DNA of 43,951 nucleotides from Candidatus Polarisedimenticolia bacterium. GTDB taxonomy: Bacteria; Acidobacteriota; Polarisedimenticolia; Gp22-AA2. The notes beneath the pieces are model-generated. The model was not told the DNA's origin. It was given only the letters and a program-made list of their open reading frames with translations, and did no database searches. Shown one piece after another: positions 7,158 to 15,154 of the stretch. The position numbers were made by a program, and so were the translations under genes. The stretch covers positions 1-43,951 of the forward strand of contig DASYUH010000045.1 of NCBI GenBank assembly GCA_036001465.1, read 5' to 3'. How positions within the stretch are numbered: the first letter of the stretch is position 1; each line of letters opens with the position of its first letter.

Positions 7158-8339
7158 ATGTCTCGCACCGCGGACGTGGTGATCATCGGCGGCGGCATCC
7201 AGGGGGCTTCGATCGCCTACCACCTGACGCTGCGCGGCCAGAAGAACGTCGTGGTCCTCGAGAAGGACACCCTGGCCTCCGGCTGCAGCGGCCGCACCGG
7301 CGGCATGATCCGGCAGCACTACTCGACCGGCCTGGTCACGGAGATCGCCCGGCAGGGGCGCGACTTCTTCTCCACCTTCGACCGGGTCGTCGGCGGCCAC
7401 TCCGGGTGGGTGCAGTGCGGCCTGGTCTACATGGTGACCGGCAAGGACCGGGAGGCGCTGGAGCACAACATCGCCCTCGGCCGGAAGCACGGCGTGCCGA
7501 CGCGGCTGATCGACGCGCGCGAGGCCCGGGAGCGCGTGCCCGGCCTCAACACGGAGGGGGCGGTCGCCTTCGGATTCGAGGAGAACGCCGGCTACGGCGA
7601 CGGCTACGGCACGACCGTCGCCTTCGCCGACCGCGCCCGGGAGCAGGGGGCGACCATCCTGCAGGCCACCCCGGCCACGGGCATCCGGCTCGACAACGGC
7701 CGCGTCACCGGGGTCACAACACCGAAGGACACGATCGCCACGCGCACGGTCGTGAACGCCGCCGGTCCCTGGGCCGACCGGATCGGCCGGATGGTCGGCC
7801 TCGATCTGCCGCTCAAGCTCGAGCTGATCGAGGAGGCGGTCATCCGCGTGCAGGCGCCCGATACCTATCCGATCGACACGCCGAGCGTGTACGACTTCGT
7901 GAACGGCCTGTCGTTCCGGCCCGAGGGGACCGGCCACACGGTGGTGGCCGAGGGGAGCTCCTATTTCAAGGGGGACCTCGACGCCGACGGCTACCCCACC
8001 CGCCCTTCCGATCGCTACATCGAGGACGTCTCGGAGCGGCTGGCCAAAGCGATGCCGCGCCTGGCCAGCGGCACGCCCCGCGGCGGCTGGGCCGGCCTGC
8101 TCGAAGGGACCCCCGACTTCCATCCGATCATGGGGCGGGCGCCCGGGGTCGAGGGATTGCTCCTGTGCTACGGCTTCTCCGGCCACGGATTCAAGGAGGC
8201 CCCGGTCACCGGCCGGCTGATCGCCGAGCTGATCCTCGACGGCAGGACCAGCCTCGACATCGCCCCCCTCGGGTTCGAGCGCTTCGCGAAGGGGGAGCTC
8301 CTGAGATCAAAATACAAAGACGACCCGGTCATGGCATGA
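7158..8339 (+). CDS. FAD-dependent amine/amino-acid oxidoreductase (DAO family)
   Basis: The 393-residue enzyme starts with the dinucleotide fold ADVVIIGGGIQGASIAYHL, has LEKDTLASGCSGRTGG (FAD contact) and TVVNAAGPWADRIGRMVG, and ends with PDFHPIMGRAPGVEGLLLCYGFSGHGFKEAPVTG. This is the layout of glycine/sarcosine/D-amino-acid oxidases and dehydrogenases, closest by eye to sarcosine oxidase beta-like proteins. No covalent FAD signature can be claimed. The ATG at 7158 has AGGAGGG upstream inside a hairpin. Its stop overlaps the next gene as ATGA, so the two oxidoreductases are translated together. The substrate is not predictable from sequence alone. Confidence 0.88.
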   Translation: MSRTADVVIIGGGIQGASIAYHLTLRGQKNVVVLEKDTLASGCSGRTGGMIRQHYSTGLVTEIARQGRDFFSTFDRVVGGHSGWVQCGLVYMVTGKDREALEHNIALGRKHGVPTRLIDAREARERVPGLNTEGAVAFGFEENAGYGDGYGTTVAFADRAREQGATILQATPATGIRLDNGRVTGVTTPKDTIATRTVVNAAGPWADRIGRMVGLDLPLKLELIEEAVIRVQAPDTYPIDTPSVYDFVNGLSFRPEGTGHTVVAEGSSYFKGDLDADGYPTRPSDRYIEDVSERLAKAMPRLASGTPRGGWAGLLEGTPDFHPIMGRAPGVEGLLLCYGFSGHGFKEAPVTGRLIAELILDGRTSLDIAPLGFERFAKGELLRSKYKDDPVMA

Positions 8340-9940
8340 ACGCCTGCGATGCTGTCGTCATCGGCGGCGGGCACAACGGGCTGGTGACCGCCGGCTTCCT
8401 GGCCCGCGCCGGGCTCAGGGTCGTCGTCCTCGAGCGGCGCACTCTCGTCGGCGGCGCCTGCGTCACCGAGGAGATCGCACCGGGCTTCCGCGCCTCGACC
8501 GCCGCCTACATCGCCAGCATGATGCGCCCCGAGGTCATCCGCGACCTGGGGCTCTCGAAGTACGGCCTCCGGATGACGCCGTGCGATCCGATCCTGTTCG
8601 TCCCGAGCCGCACCGGCCGCGCGCTCTTCATGCACCAGGACCCCCGGCGCACGGCCGCCGACATCGAGGCCTTCTCGCCGAAGGACGCCCGCGCCTTCCT
8701 GCAGTTCGACGCCGAGATCAAGCGGCTGGCGGCCTACCTCGAGCCGTTCTTCATGGAGCCGCCGCCCGCCCTCAACGGCGGCCTGGCGTCGCTCCGGGAC
8801 CTGGCGCGCCTCGGCCTGCGCCTGCGCCGCCTCGACGACGAGGATGCCGGCCGCCTGACGCAATTCCTGACCGCCAGCGTCATGGACCTGGTGGACGGAC
8901 GCTTCGAGTCGCCCGAGGTGAAGAACCTGATCGGCTCCTCCAACGTCCTCGGGGCCCACAACGGGCCGATGACCCCGTGCTCGGCCTCCGGCCTCATGTT
9001 CCACAGCCTGTCGGGCGGGGACGAGCTGTCGCAGGGGTACATGGGTCACGTGCACGGCGGCATGGGGACGATCTCCGAGGCGCTGGCCTCCGCCGCGCGA
9101 TCGTTCGGCGCGGTCATCCGCACCTCCGCCGAGGTGGCGCGCATCCTGGTCGAGAAGGGACGCGCCGCGGGCGTCGTGCTCGCGTCGGGGGAGGAGATCC
9201 GGGCGCGGGTGGTGGCGAGCAACGCCGACCCGAAGCGCACCTTCCTGAGGCTCCTCGAGCCGGGCCAGCTCGAGGGGAGGTTCCTCGAGGACATCGCGCG
9301 CATCAAGATGGCCGGGCCCTGCGCCAAGATCAACTACGCCCTGTCCCAGCCCCCGGTCCTGACGCAGTGGCCGAAGAACCGGACGCTCTCGCCGGCGGAC
9401 AAGTCCGACTTCACCGTCTGCCACGGGCTCGAGTACCACGAGCGCGCCTGGGACGAGTGCAAGCACGGCCGGGCCTCGACCGAGCCGTACGTCGACTGCG
9501 TCGTCCCGACCCATATCGACCCGACCCTGGCGCCGCCGGGTCGCGCCGTCCTGACCGCCTTCGTGCAGTACGCCCCCTACCACCTCGCGGAAGGGACCTG
9601 GACGGTCGAGCGGGAGAAGCTGGCCGACCGCGTCACCGACACCATCGAGGAGGTCGCCCCCGGATTCCGGACCTCGGTTCTGGCGCGCGACATCCTGTCG
9701 CCGGTCGACCTCGAGTCGCGCTTCGGCCTGACCGAGGGGAACATCTTCCACGGCGACCTGAACCTCGGGCAGCTCTTCCTGGGGCGCCCGGTCCCCGGCT
9801 GGGCGCGGTACCGCACGCCGATCCGGGGCCTCTACCTCTGCGGCGCAGGCGTCCACCCCGGCGGCGGCGTCACCGGCGCCCCCGGCTTCAACGCGGCGCA
9901 GCAGATCCTCAGAGACTGGAAGGCGAAGCAGCTGCGCTAG
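8336..9940 (+). CDS. Phytoene-desaturase-like FAD oxidoreductase (PYROXD2-like)
   Basis: The 534-residue protein opens with CDAVVIGGGHNGLVTAGFLARAG and VGGACVTEEIAPGFRAS, and closes with YLCGAGVHPGGGVTGAPGFNAAQQIL. It is thus an NAD(P)/FAD-dependent oxidoreductase of the CrtI superfamily, most like the PYROXD2 subgroup. No other carotenoid genes are near, so a true phytoene desaturase is unlikely. It begins at ATG 8336 inside the stop of the preceding oxidase (ATGA overlap). Its own TAG at 9938-9940 shares a CTAG tetramer with the stop of the convergent gene. Confidence 0.88.
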   Translation: MNACDAVVIGGGHNGLVTAGFLARAGLRVVVLERRTLVGGACVTEEIAPGFRASTAAYIASMMRPEVIRDLGLSKYGLRMTPCDPILFVPSRTGRALFMHQDPRRTAADIEAFSPKDARAFLQFDAEIKRLAAYLEPFFMEPPPALNGGLASLRDLARLGLRLRRLDDEDAGRLTQFLTASVMDLVDGRFESPEVKNLIGSSNVLGAHNGPMTPCSASGLMFHSLSGGDELSQGYMGHVHGGMGTISEALASAARSFGAVIRTSAEVARILVEKGRAAGVVLASGEEIRARVVASNADPKRTFLRLLEPGQLEGRFLEDIARIKMAGPCAKINYALSQPPVLTQWPKNRTLSPADKSDFTVCHGLEYHERAWDECKHGRASTEPYVDCVVPTHIDPTLAPPGRAVLTAFVQYAPYHLAEGTWTVEREKLADRVTDTIEEVAPGFRTSVLARDILSPVDLESRFGLTEGNIFHGDLNLGQLFLGRPVPGWARYRTPIRGLYLCGAGVHPGGGVTGAPGFNAAQQILRDWKAKQLR

Positions 9941-10824
9941 GACGCCGCACGGCGCAGGAGCGGCCGCGTCAGGCAGGTGGGGCCGCCGCACCCCTTCGCG
10001 GAGATCTCGCCCCCCTCGTAGGTCTTCACCTCGCAGCCGGCTTCGCTCAGGAGGCGGGCCGTCCCCGGGTTTCCTGCGAGCATCACGCAGCAGCGGGGCT
10101 CGACGGCGAGGACGTTGCACCCCATCGTGTCGAACTCCCCGTCCGGGACCTCGAGCAGCTGGAATCCGCGGCCCAGCAGCCACCGCCGGAACGGCGCCGG
10201 CAGGAGGCGCGAGCGGACCAGGAGAAGATCCCGATCGATCGGGCTCACGAGCGACATCAGATGCAGAACGTCCTCGGGGCCGTTCCAGTGCGGCAGCGGG
10301 ACCGCGACGATCTCGTCGATGTCGCCGGCCAGGATGAGCCGGAGCTGCCGGATCCCCTCGGCGTTCGTGCGGTACCCCTCTCCCACCGCGGCGGTGCGCG
10401 CGTCCAGGAAGACGACGTCCCCCCCTTCCAGGCGGCCCTCGCCCTCGATCCGCCCGGCGATCGGAATGTCAGACCGCGCGAAGAAGCGGCCGGCGGCCTC
10501 CGGCTCGCCGCGCCGTGCGGCCTTCCCCATGCTGCAGAGAATCGCCCCGCGCCCCGAGATGACGACGGGATCGTGCGTGTAGATGGAGTCGAGGCCGGTG
10601 TCGGGGTCGTGGGGCAGGAAGCTGATCTCCGTCCCCGGCCGACGCACCAGGTCCACGAAGCGCTCGTACTCCTCGAGCGCCTTCCCGAGGTCGGGTGGGC
10701 CGGTGAAGCGCAGCTCGCGCCACTGCGCCTCGACCTGTCGCCGGTCGACCCAGGCGTCCTTCGGATGCTTGAGGAGGAGGCGCCGGATGGGCGCAATCTC
10801 GGACTGGCTGCCAATCTCGGTCAC
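9937..10824 (-). CDS. Dimethylargininase / arginine deiminase-like amidinohydrolase
   Basis: Enzymes of this guanidine-modifying (beta/alpha propeller) superfamily hydrolyse arginine, methylarginines or related guanidines. Markers in the 295-residue product are YTHDPVVISGRGAILCSMGKAARRGE, EGEGRLEGGDVVFLDARTAAVGEG, the catalytic histidine region EDVLHLMSLV and the C-terminal cysteine in ISAKGCGGPTCLTRPLLR. Size and spacing fit DDAH better than full-length arginine deiminase (about 400 residues), but the substrate cannot be fixed. I use GTG 10824 (VTEIGSQSEIAP). Upstream codons in the same frame run into the tRNA gene. It ends tail-to-tail with the + strand oxidoreductase. Confidence 0.85.
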   Translation of the reverse strand: MTEIGSQSEIAPIRRLLLKHPKDAWVDRRQVEAQWRELRFTGPPDLGKALEEYERFVDLVRRPGTEISFLPHDPDTGLDSIYTHDPVVISGRGAILCSMGKAARRGEPEAAGRFFARSDIPIAGRIEGEGRLEGGDVVFLDARTAAVGEGYRTNAEGIRQLRLILAGDIDEIVAVPLPHWNGPEDVLHLMSLVSPIDRDLLLVRSRLLPAPFRRWLLGRGFQLLEVPDGEFDTMGCNVLAVEPRCCVMLAGNPGTARLLSEAGCEVKTYEGGEISAKGCGGPTCLTRPLLRRAAS

Positions 10825-10850
10825 GCCGCCCGCCTCCCGGGAGATCGCGG

Positions 10851-10925
10851 TGGGCCCACCTGGATTCGAACCAGGGACCAACTGATTATGAGTCAGCTGC
10901 TCTTACCAGGCTGAGCTATGGGCCC
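10851..10925 (-). tRNA. tRNA with CAU anticodon (Ile2 more likely than elongator Met)
   Basis: The 75-nt cloverleaf is complete. Acceptor GGGCCCA pairs with TGGGCCC and A73 is the discriminator. The D arm is GCTC/GAGC. The anticodon stem GCTGA/TCAGT has loop CTCATAA, so the anticodon is CAT. The T arm is CCTGG-TTCGAAT-CCAGG. The genome does not encode the full CCA, as CCG follows A73. Pairs C4-G69 and C5-G68 with A73 are features used by TilS to recognise tRNA-Ile2, which favours Ile(k2CAU) over Met. This cannot be settled by eye. Confidence 0.93.
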
Positions 10926-10929
10926 GCGC

Positions 10930-10957
10930 GATGCCGCCACGCGGCGGCATCATTATA
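10930..10957 (-). promoter_or_regulatory. tRNA promoter -10 box followed by a 9-bp inverted repeat
   Basis: On the minus strand an exact TATAAT (10957-10952) lies within an alternating AT run. GATGCCGCC-GCGT-GGCGGCATC (10951-10930) follows, ending five bases before the tRNA. No clear -35 box is seen. The repeat spans the expected start point (about 10945) and could form a hairpin in the tRNA precursor or act as a binding site. Confidence 0.5.
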
Positions 10958-11111
10958 TATAGGCGGGCCCGGCCGGGGAGCCGGCCCCTGAGCGCGGCCC
11001 GGCCGAATACCTCGGACACCCTCCCGGTCCTTGTTGAGGGCGGGTCCGGTGTGCAAGGATACGCGGCGCCGGGAGCCGGTCCGGGCATCCGGCCGGGTGG
11101 GGAGGGACGAG

Positions 11112-12548
11112 ATGGAGAACCGCCGCAAGACCTCAGGCGAGGACCTCAACCTCTGGAACATCGTCGGCCGGCAGTTCGACAAGGCGGCCGCCACGCTCGA
11201 CGTCCCGCGGGGGCTCCTGGACCAGATCAAGGCCTGCAACGCGGTCTACTACATGCAGTTCCCGGTACGGATCGGCGAGAAGTACGAGATCTTCGAGGGC
11301 TGGCGCGCCGAGCACTCGCAGCACCGCAAGCCGACCAAGGGCGGGATCCGCTACAGCGAGATGGTGACGCAGGAGGAGATCATGGCGCTCGCCGCCCTGA
11401 TGACCTACAAGTGCGCCATCGTGGACGTGCCGTTCGGCGGGTCGAAGGGGGGCATCAACCTTTCTCCGAAGAAATACACGCGGGAGCAGCTGGAGAGGAT
11501 CACCCGGCGGTACACGGCCGAGCTGGTGCGCAAGAACTTCCTCGGCCCCGGGATCAACGTCCCCGCGCCCGACCTGGGGACGGGCGAGCAGGAGATGGCC
11601 TGGATCGCCGACACGTACGAGGCGCTCTCACCCGGCCAGGTCGACTCGCTCGCCTGCGTGACCGGCAAGCCGGTCACCCAGGGGGGGATCCGCGGGCGGA
11701 AGGAGGCGACCGGGCGCGGCGTGCAGTTCGGCATCCGCGAGGCGTTCAAGCACAAGGCCGACCTCAAGAAGTTCGGCCTGTCGGGAGGGCTCGAGGGGAA
11801 GCGCGTCGCCATCCAGGGGTTCGGCAACGTCGGCTACCACGTGGCGAAGTTCCTGTCGGAGGAGGACGGCTGCAGGATCGTCGGCATCGGCGACGTGGCC
11901 GGCGGGTCGATCAACCCCTCGGGGCTGAACATCAACCACCTGTCGGAATACCGCGACATGACCGGCGGCCTCAAGGGGTTTCCCGGGGGGAAGGACCTCG
12001 CGGGGCCGCGGGACGTCCTCGAGGTGGAGTGCGACATCCTGGTCCCGGCGGCGCTCGAGAACCAGATCACCCTCGAGAACGTCGACCGGGTCCGGACGAA
12101 GATGATCGCCGAGGCCGCCAACGGCCCGACCACGCTGGGGGCCGACGACGCGCTGAACCGGCGCGGCGTCATGATCATTCCCGACATCTACCTGAACGCG
12201 GGGGGCGTCACCGTCTCCTACTTCGAGTGGACCAAGAACCTGTCGCACATCCGCTACGGCCGGATGGAGAAGCGCCTCGACGAGATCTACCGCGACAAGC
12301 TGGTGCTCACGATCGAGCAGGTCACCGGCAAGACGGTCCCCGAGAAGCAGCGGCGCGAGCTCCTGCGGGGGGCCGACGAGGTGGACCTGGTGAACTCGGG
12401 CCTGGAAGGGTCGATGCAGAACGCCTACCGGGAGATCCGCGACGCGCTCATGGCCGACGCGCGCCTGGCCGACCTGCGCACCGCGGCGTTCGCCGTCGCC
12501 ATCACCAAGGTGGCGCGCAGCTACATGGAGATGGGCGTCTTCCCGTAG
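11112..12548 (+). CDS. gdhA: Glutamate dehydrogenase (Glu/Leu/Phe/Val family)
   Basis: This enzyme interconverts glutamate with 2-oxoglutarate and ammonia. The 478-residue protein carries HRKPTKGGIRYSEMVTQEE (substrate lysine region), VDVPFGGSKGGIN (catalytic lysine loop), PAPDLGTGEQEMAWIADTY, VTGKPVTQGGIRGRKEATGRG and the nucleotide fold KRVAIQGFGNVGYHVAKFL, and ends near NAGGVTVSYFEWTKN. Length is slightly above the usual 410-450. ATG 11112 follows GGGGAGGGACGAG, a good ribosome site. The frame is open upstream, but those residues are unlike the family. In this window it would receive glutamate from the histidine and arginine degradation enzymes. Cofactor choice (NAD or NADP) is not evident. 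Confidence 0.93.
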   Translation: MENRRKTSGEDLNLWNIVGRQFDKAAATLDVPRGLLDQIKACNAVYYMQFPVRIGEKYEIFEGWRAEHSQHRKPTKGGIRYSEMVTQEEIMALAALMTYKCAIVDVPFGGSKGGINLSPKKYTREQLERITRRYTAELVRKNFLGPGINVPAPDLGTGEQEMAWIADTYEALSPGQVDSLACVTGKPVTQGGIRGRKEATGRGVQFGIREAFKHKADLKKFGLSGGLEGKRVAIQGFGNVGYHVAKFLSEEDGCRIVGIGDVAGGSINPSGLNINHLSEYRDMTGGLKGFPGGKDLAGPRDVLEVECDILVPAALENQITLENVDRVRTKMIAEAANGPTTLGADDALNRRGVMIIPDIYLNAGGVTVSYFEWTKNLSHIRYGRMEKRLDEIYRDKLVLTIEQVTGKTVPEKQRRELLRGADEVDLVNSGLEGSMQNAYREIRDALMADARLADLRTAAFAVAITKVARSYMEMGVFP

Positions 12549-12579
12549 GAGCGTGGCCGCTCGGCCGGCCGCGGCCTCC
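12548..12579. terminator. GC hairpin between convergent genes
   Basis: GGA (12548-12550), a short bulge and GGCCGC (12555-12560) can pair with GCGGCC and TCC (12571-12579). It lies in the 37-base gap between the stops of glutamate dehydrogenase (+) and the TPR gene (-). No T-run follows on either strand, so termination is only inferred from position. Confidence 0.3.
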
Positions 12580-12585
12580 CGCGCG

Positions 12586-13077
12586 TCAGTTGACGCTGCC
12601 CGGCGCCGGATCGTCCTCGGCGGCGCCGGCCTGCCGCTCCAGGGTCTGCTGGATGAACAGCGCCTGCTGCAACTCGCGCTGCGCCCGGTCGAGCTCCCCG
12701 AGCTTCAGGTAGACCCGGTACAGGTTGAGGTAGGGGAAATGGCGCGGCTCGTAGCGCGTGGCCTTCTTCGCCAGCTCCAGCCACGGGATCGCCTGATCGA
12801 TCCGCCCGAGGTGGATCAGGTAGGAGCCGATGTCGTTGTACGGGTTGCCGAAGTTGGGATCGATCCGGATGGCGATCTTGCACTGATCGATCGCCTCCTC
12901 GTAGCGCCCCTGGAATGAAAAGGTCCAGCCGAGGAACGTGTGGGCCTCGGCGGTCGGGTGCTCGTCGATCGACGCCCGATAGAGCCGGATGGCCTCGTCC
13001 AGCTCCCCTTTCGTCTGCCTCTCGTAGGCCTTCTGCATGAGGAGCACGGCGCGCTCGATCCGGTCTTCGTCGCTCAT
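12586..13077 (-). CDS. TPR-repeat protein
   Basis: The 163-residue protein has about three tetratricopeptide repeats spanning residues 10-140: KGELDEAIRLYRASIDEHP, AHTFLGWTFSFQGRYEEAIDQCKIAIRIDP and YNDIGSYLIHLGRIDQAIPWLELA, plus a weaker LYRVYLKLGELDRAQREL. TPRs mediate protein contacts; no enzyme domain or signal peptide is present, so it is probably a cytoplasmic scaffold. ATG 13077 follows GGAGATC. The acidic C-terminal 25 residues are low-complexity. It faces glutamate dehydrogenase tail-to-tail and diverges from the DUF885 gene. Confidence 0.82.
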   Translation of the reverse strand: MSDEDRIERAVLLMQKAYERQTKGELDEAIRLYRASIDEHPTAEAHTFLGWTFSFQGRYEEAIDQCKIAIRIDPNFGNPYNDIGSYLIHLGRIDQAIPWLELAKKATRYEPRHFPYLNLYRVYLKLGELDRAQRELQQALFIQQTLERQAGAAEDDPAPGSVN

Positions 13078-13225
13078 GATCTCCCGGCCTCCGCCGGCCC
13101 GCGTGCCGGCCAGTCCCCGCGATGGATCCTAACGGCGCCCGCGGCAATCGTCAACGCCGCCGGAAGCGGGTCCCGGTATTCGCCCGGGCTCCTGCTAAGA
13201 TAGGCGCTCTCGAACGGAGGCGACG

Positions 13226-15154
13226 ATGACGACCGCATCCTCTCACGCGCGACGACTGTCCGGACGCTTCGCAGTCTTCGTGACGCTGTGCCTGACCGCC
13301 GGCCTCGCCGCCGGGGCCTGCGGCCGCAGGCCGGCGCCGCGGGGCGGCACGGAGGAGCCGCGGGACGGGACGGGCGCCTCGACGGACCGGGGCGCCGCCC
13401 GGGATGGCGACCGCGTCGGCGCGCGCTTCGCCGCCTTCGCCGAGCGCTTCACGCGCGGCTCCCTGGCGCTGTCGCCGCCCGCCGCGACTCTGGCCGGCCT
13501 GCACCGGTACCGCGATCCGGACGGCGGCGAGGATTTCGATCTCGATCGGGAGCTCGACGACTTCTCCCCGGCCGGCGAGGTCCGGCGCCTGCGCTTCTAC
13601 CGGGACACGATCGCGGCCCTCGATCGGGACTTCCCCGCCGGCGCGCTCGGGGCGCAGGAGCGGATCGATCGCGACATCATCGCCGCGCAGTGCCGCCTGG
13701 CGCTCCTGGACCTGGAGCAGGTGCGCTCGACCCAGACCAATCCGACGGCGGCGGTCGAGTCGATCGGCACGGCCCTCTTCTTCCCGGTCGTCTTCGAGTA
13801 CGCCCCCGCCGCGGATCGCGCCGCCGACGTCATCGCCCGCCTGGAGAAGACCCCGGCGTTCGTCGATCAGGCGATCGCCGCCCTCCGGACGAGCGCGCCG
13901 ATCTACACCGATGTGGCGATCGAGGAGAACGACGGGAACCGCGACGTGATCCAGAACGCCCTGCCGGCGCTGTTTCCGAAGGGATCCGACCTGGAGGCTC
14001 GCTACCGCGCCGCGCGCGGTCCGGCGCTCGCGGCGATCGACCGGCTCGGGTCCTTCCTGTCTCAAGACCTGAAGCCGCGCTCGACCGGCGACTGGCGGCT
14101 CCGGGCCGGCCTCTACGGCGACAAGTTCCGGGCCTATTTCCAGGGCGATCTCGACCCGATGGACGTGCTGCGCGACGCGGAGGCCGGCGTGCGGCGCGTG
14201 CGGTCCGAGATGCTGGCGCTGGCGACCCCGCTGCACGACCAGTGGTTCCCGGCCCACGGGAACCATTCCGCCGTGAAGGACCCGGAGGCCAGGACCAACA
14301 CGATCGTCCGCGAGACCCTCGACCGGATCGGCCGCGAGCGCCCGGCGCGCGACCGTCTCTTCCAGACGATCGAGGCGGATCTGCTCGAGATCGCCGCCTT
14401 CCTGGAGAAGGAGCCGATCGTCTCCATGACCCGGCACGACAACCTGGCGGTCATCGAGACGCCGCCGTTCTTGCGCGGCATCTACAGCGTCGCCGGGCTC
14501 AACGCCGCGCCCCCCCTCGAGCCGGGCCTCAAGTCGCTCTACTACGTCACGCCGATCCCGAAGGAGTGGCCCGACGAGAAGGCCGATTCGAAGCTGCGCG
14601 AGTACAACCGCTACAAGTTGCTGCTGCTCTCCATGCACGAGGCGATGCCAGGCCACTACACGCAGCTCGAATACGCCAACCGGGTGCAGCCGGAATGGCG
14701 CCGCGTGCTGCGCAGCGTGTATGGCAACAACGCCTACATCGAAGGCTGGGCGCAGTACGCCGAGCAGGTGATGCTCGAGCTCGGCTTCCACGACGGGAGC
14801 GATCCCCGGATGGTCCTCACCTTCCGGAAGGAGGAGCTGCGCGTGCTCGCCAACGCCATCCTCGACGTCCGCCTGCACGTCCTCGGCATGACGGACAAGG
14901 AGGCGCTCGACCTGATGATGAAGAGCACGTTCCAGGAGAAGACCGAGGCGGAAGGGAAGCTCCGGCGGGCGAAGCTCTCGTCCACGCAGCTGCCGACCTA
15001 CTACGTCGGCTGGCGGGCCTGGCGCGACCTGCGGCGCGACGCGGAGGCGCGGCGTGGCGCCTCTTTCGACCTGCGCGCCTACCACGACGAGGTCCTGGCA
15101 TACGGGGCCATCCCGATGGAGGCGCTGCGACGGCAGGTCCTGGGGAGCGAGTGA
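13226..15154 (+). CDS. DUF885 family lipoprotein, putative metallopeptidase
   Basis: The 642-residue product starts with a lipoprotein signal whose lipobox is LAAGAC (Cys about residue 32), so it is probably anchored to a membrane facing the periplasm. The DUF885 core follows. Its signature is MHEAMPGHYTQLEYANR, where the His-Glu...His arrangement resembles a zinc site, then NAYIEGWAQYAEQVMLELG. Family members are predicted peptidases or hydrolases with few characterised cases. GGAGGCGACG precedes the ATG. The stop overlaps the next lipoprotein gene as GTGA, so the two are made together. Confidence 0.88.
   Translation: MTTASSHARRLSGRFAVFVTLCLTAGLAAGACGRRPAPRGGTEEPRDGTGASTDRGAARDGDRVGARFAAFAERFTRGSLALSPPAATLAGLHRYRDPDGGEDFDLDRELDDFSPAGEVRRLRFYRDTIAALDRDFPAGALGAQERIDRDIIAAQCRLALLDLEQVRSTQTNPTAAVESIGTALFFPVVFEYAPAADRAADVIARLEKTPAFVDQAIAALRTSAPIYTDVAIEENDGNRDVIQNALPALFPKGSDLEARYRAARGPALAAIDRLGSFLSQDLKPRSTGDWRLRAGLYGDKFRAYFQGDLDPMDVLRDAEAGVRRVRSEMLALATPLHDQWFPAHGNHSAVKDPEARTNTIVRETLDRIGRERPARDRLFQTIEADLLEIAAFLEKEPIVSMTRHDNLAVIETPPFLRGIYSVAGLNAAPPLEPGLKSLYYVTPIPKEWPDEKADSKLREYNRYKLLLLSMHEAMPGHYTQLEYANRVQPEWRRVLRSVYGNNAYIEGWAQYAEQVMLELGFHDGSDPRMVLTFRKEELRVLANAILDVRLHVLGMTDKEALDLMMKSTFQEKTEAEGKLRRAKLSSTQLPTYYVGWRAWRDLRRDAEARRGASFDLRAYHDEVLAYGAIPMEALRRQVLGSE

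Noticed and set aside
8336-9940. Carotenoid phytoene desaturase
   Set aside because: The fold is related, but sequence blocks match the PYROXD2-like subgroup and no other carotenoid gene is present.
13288-15150. Very long open frame overlapping the DUF885 gene in another + frame
   Set aside because: It is an Arg/Pro/Gly-rich shadow of the GC-rich DUF885 gene; only the part after 15151 is real, as the propeller lipoprotein.
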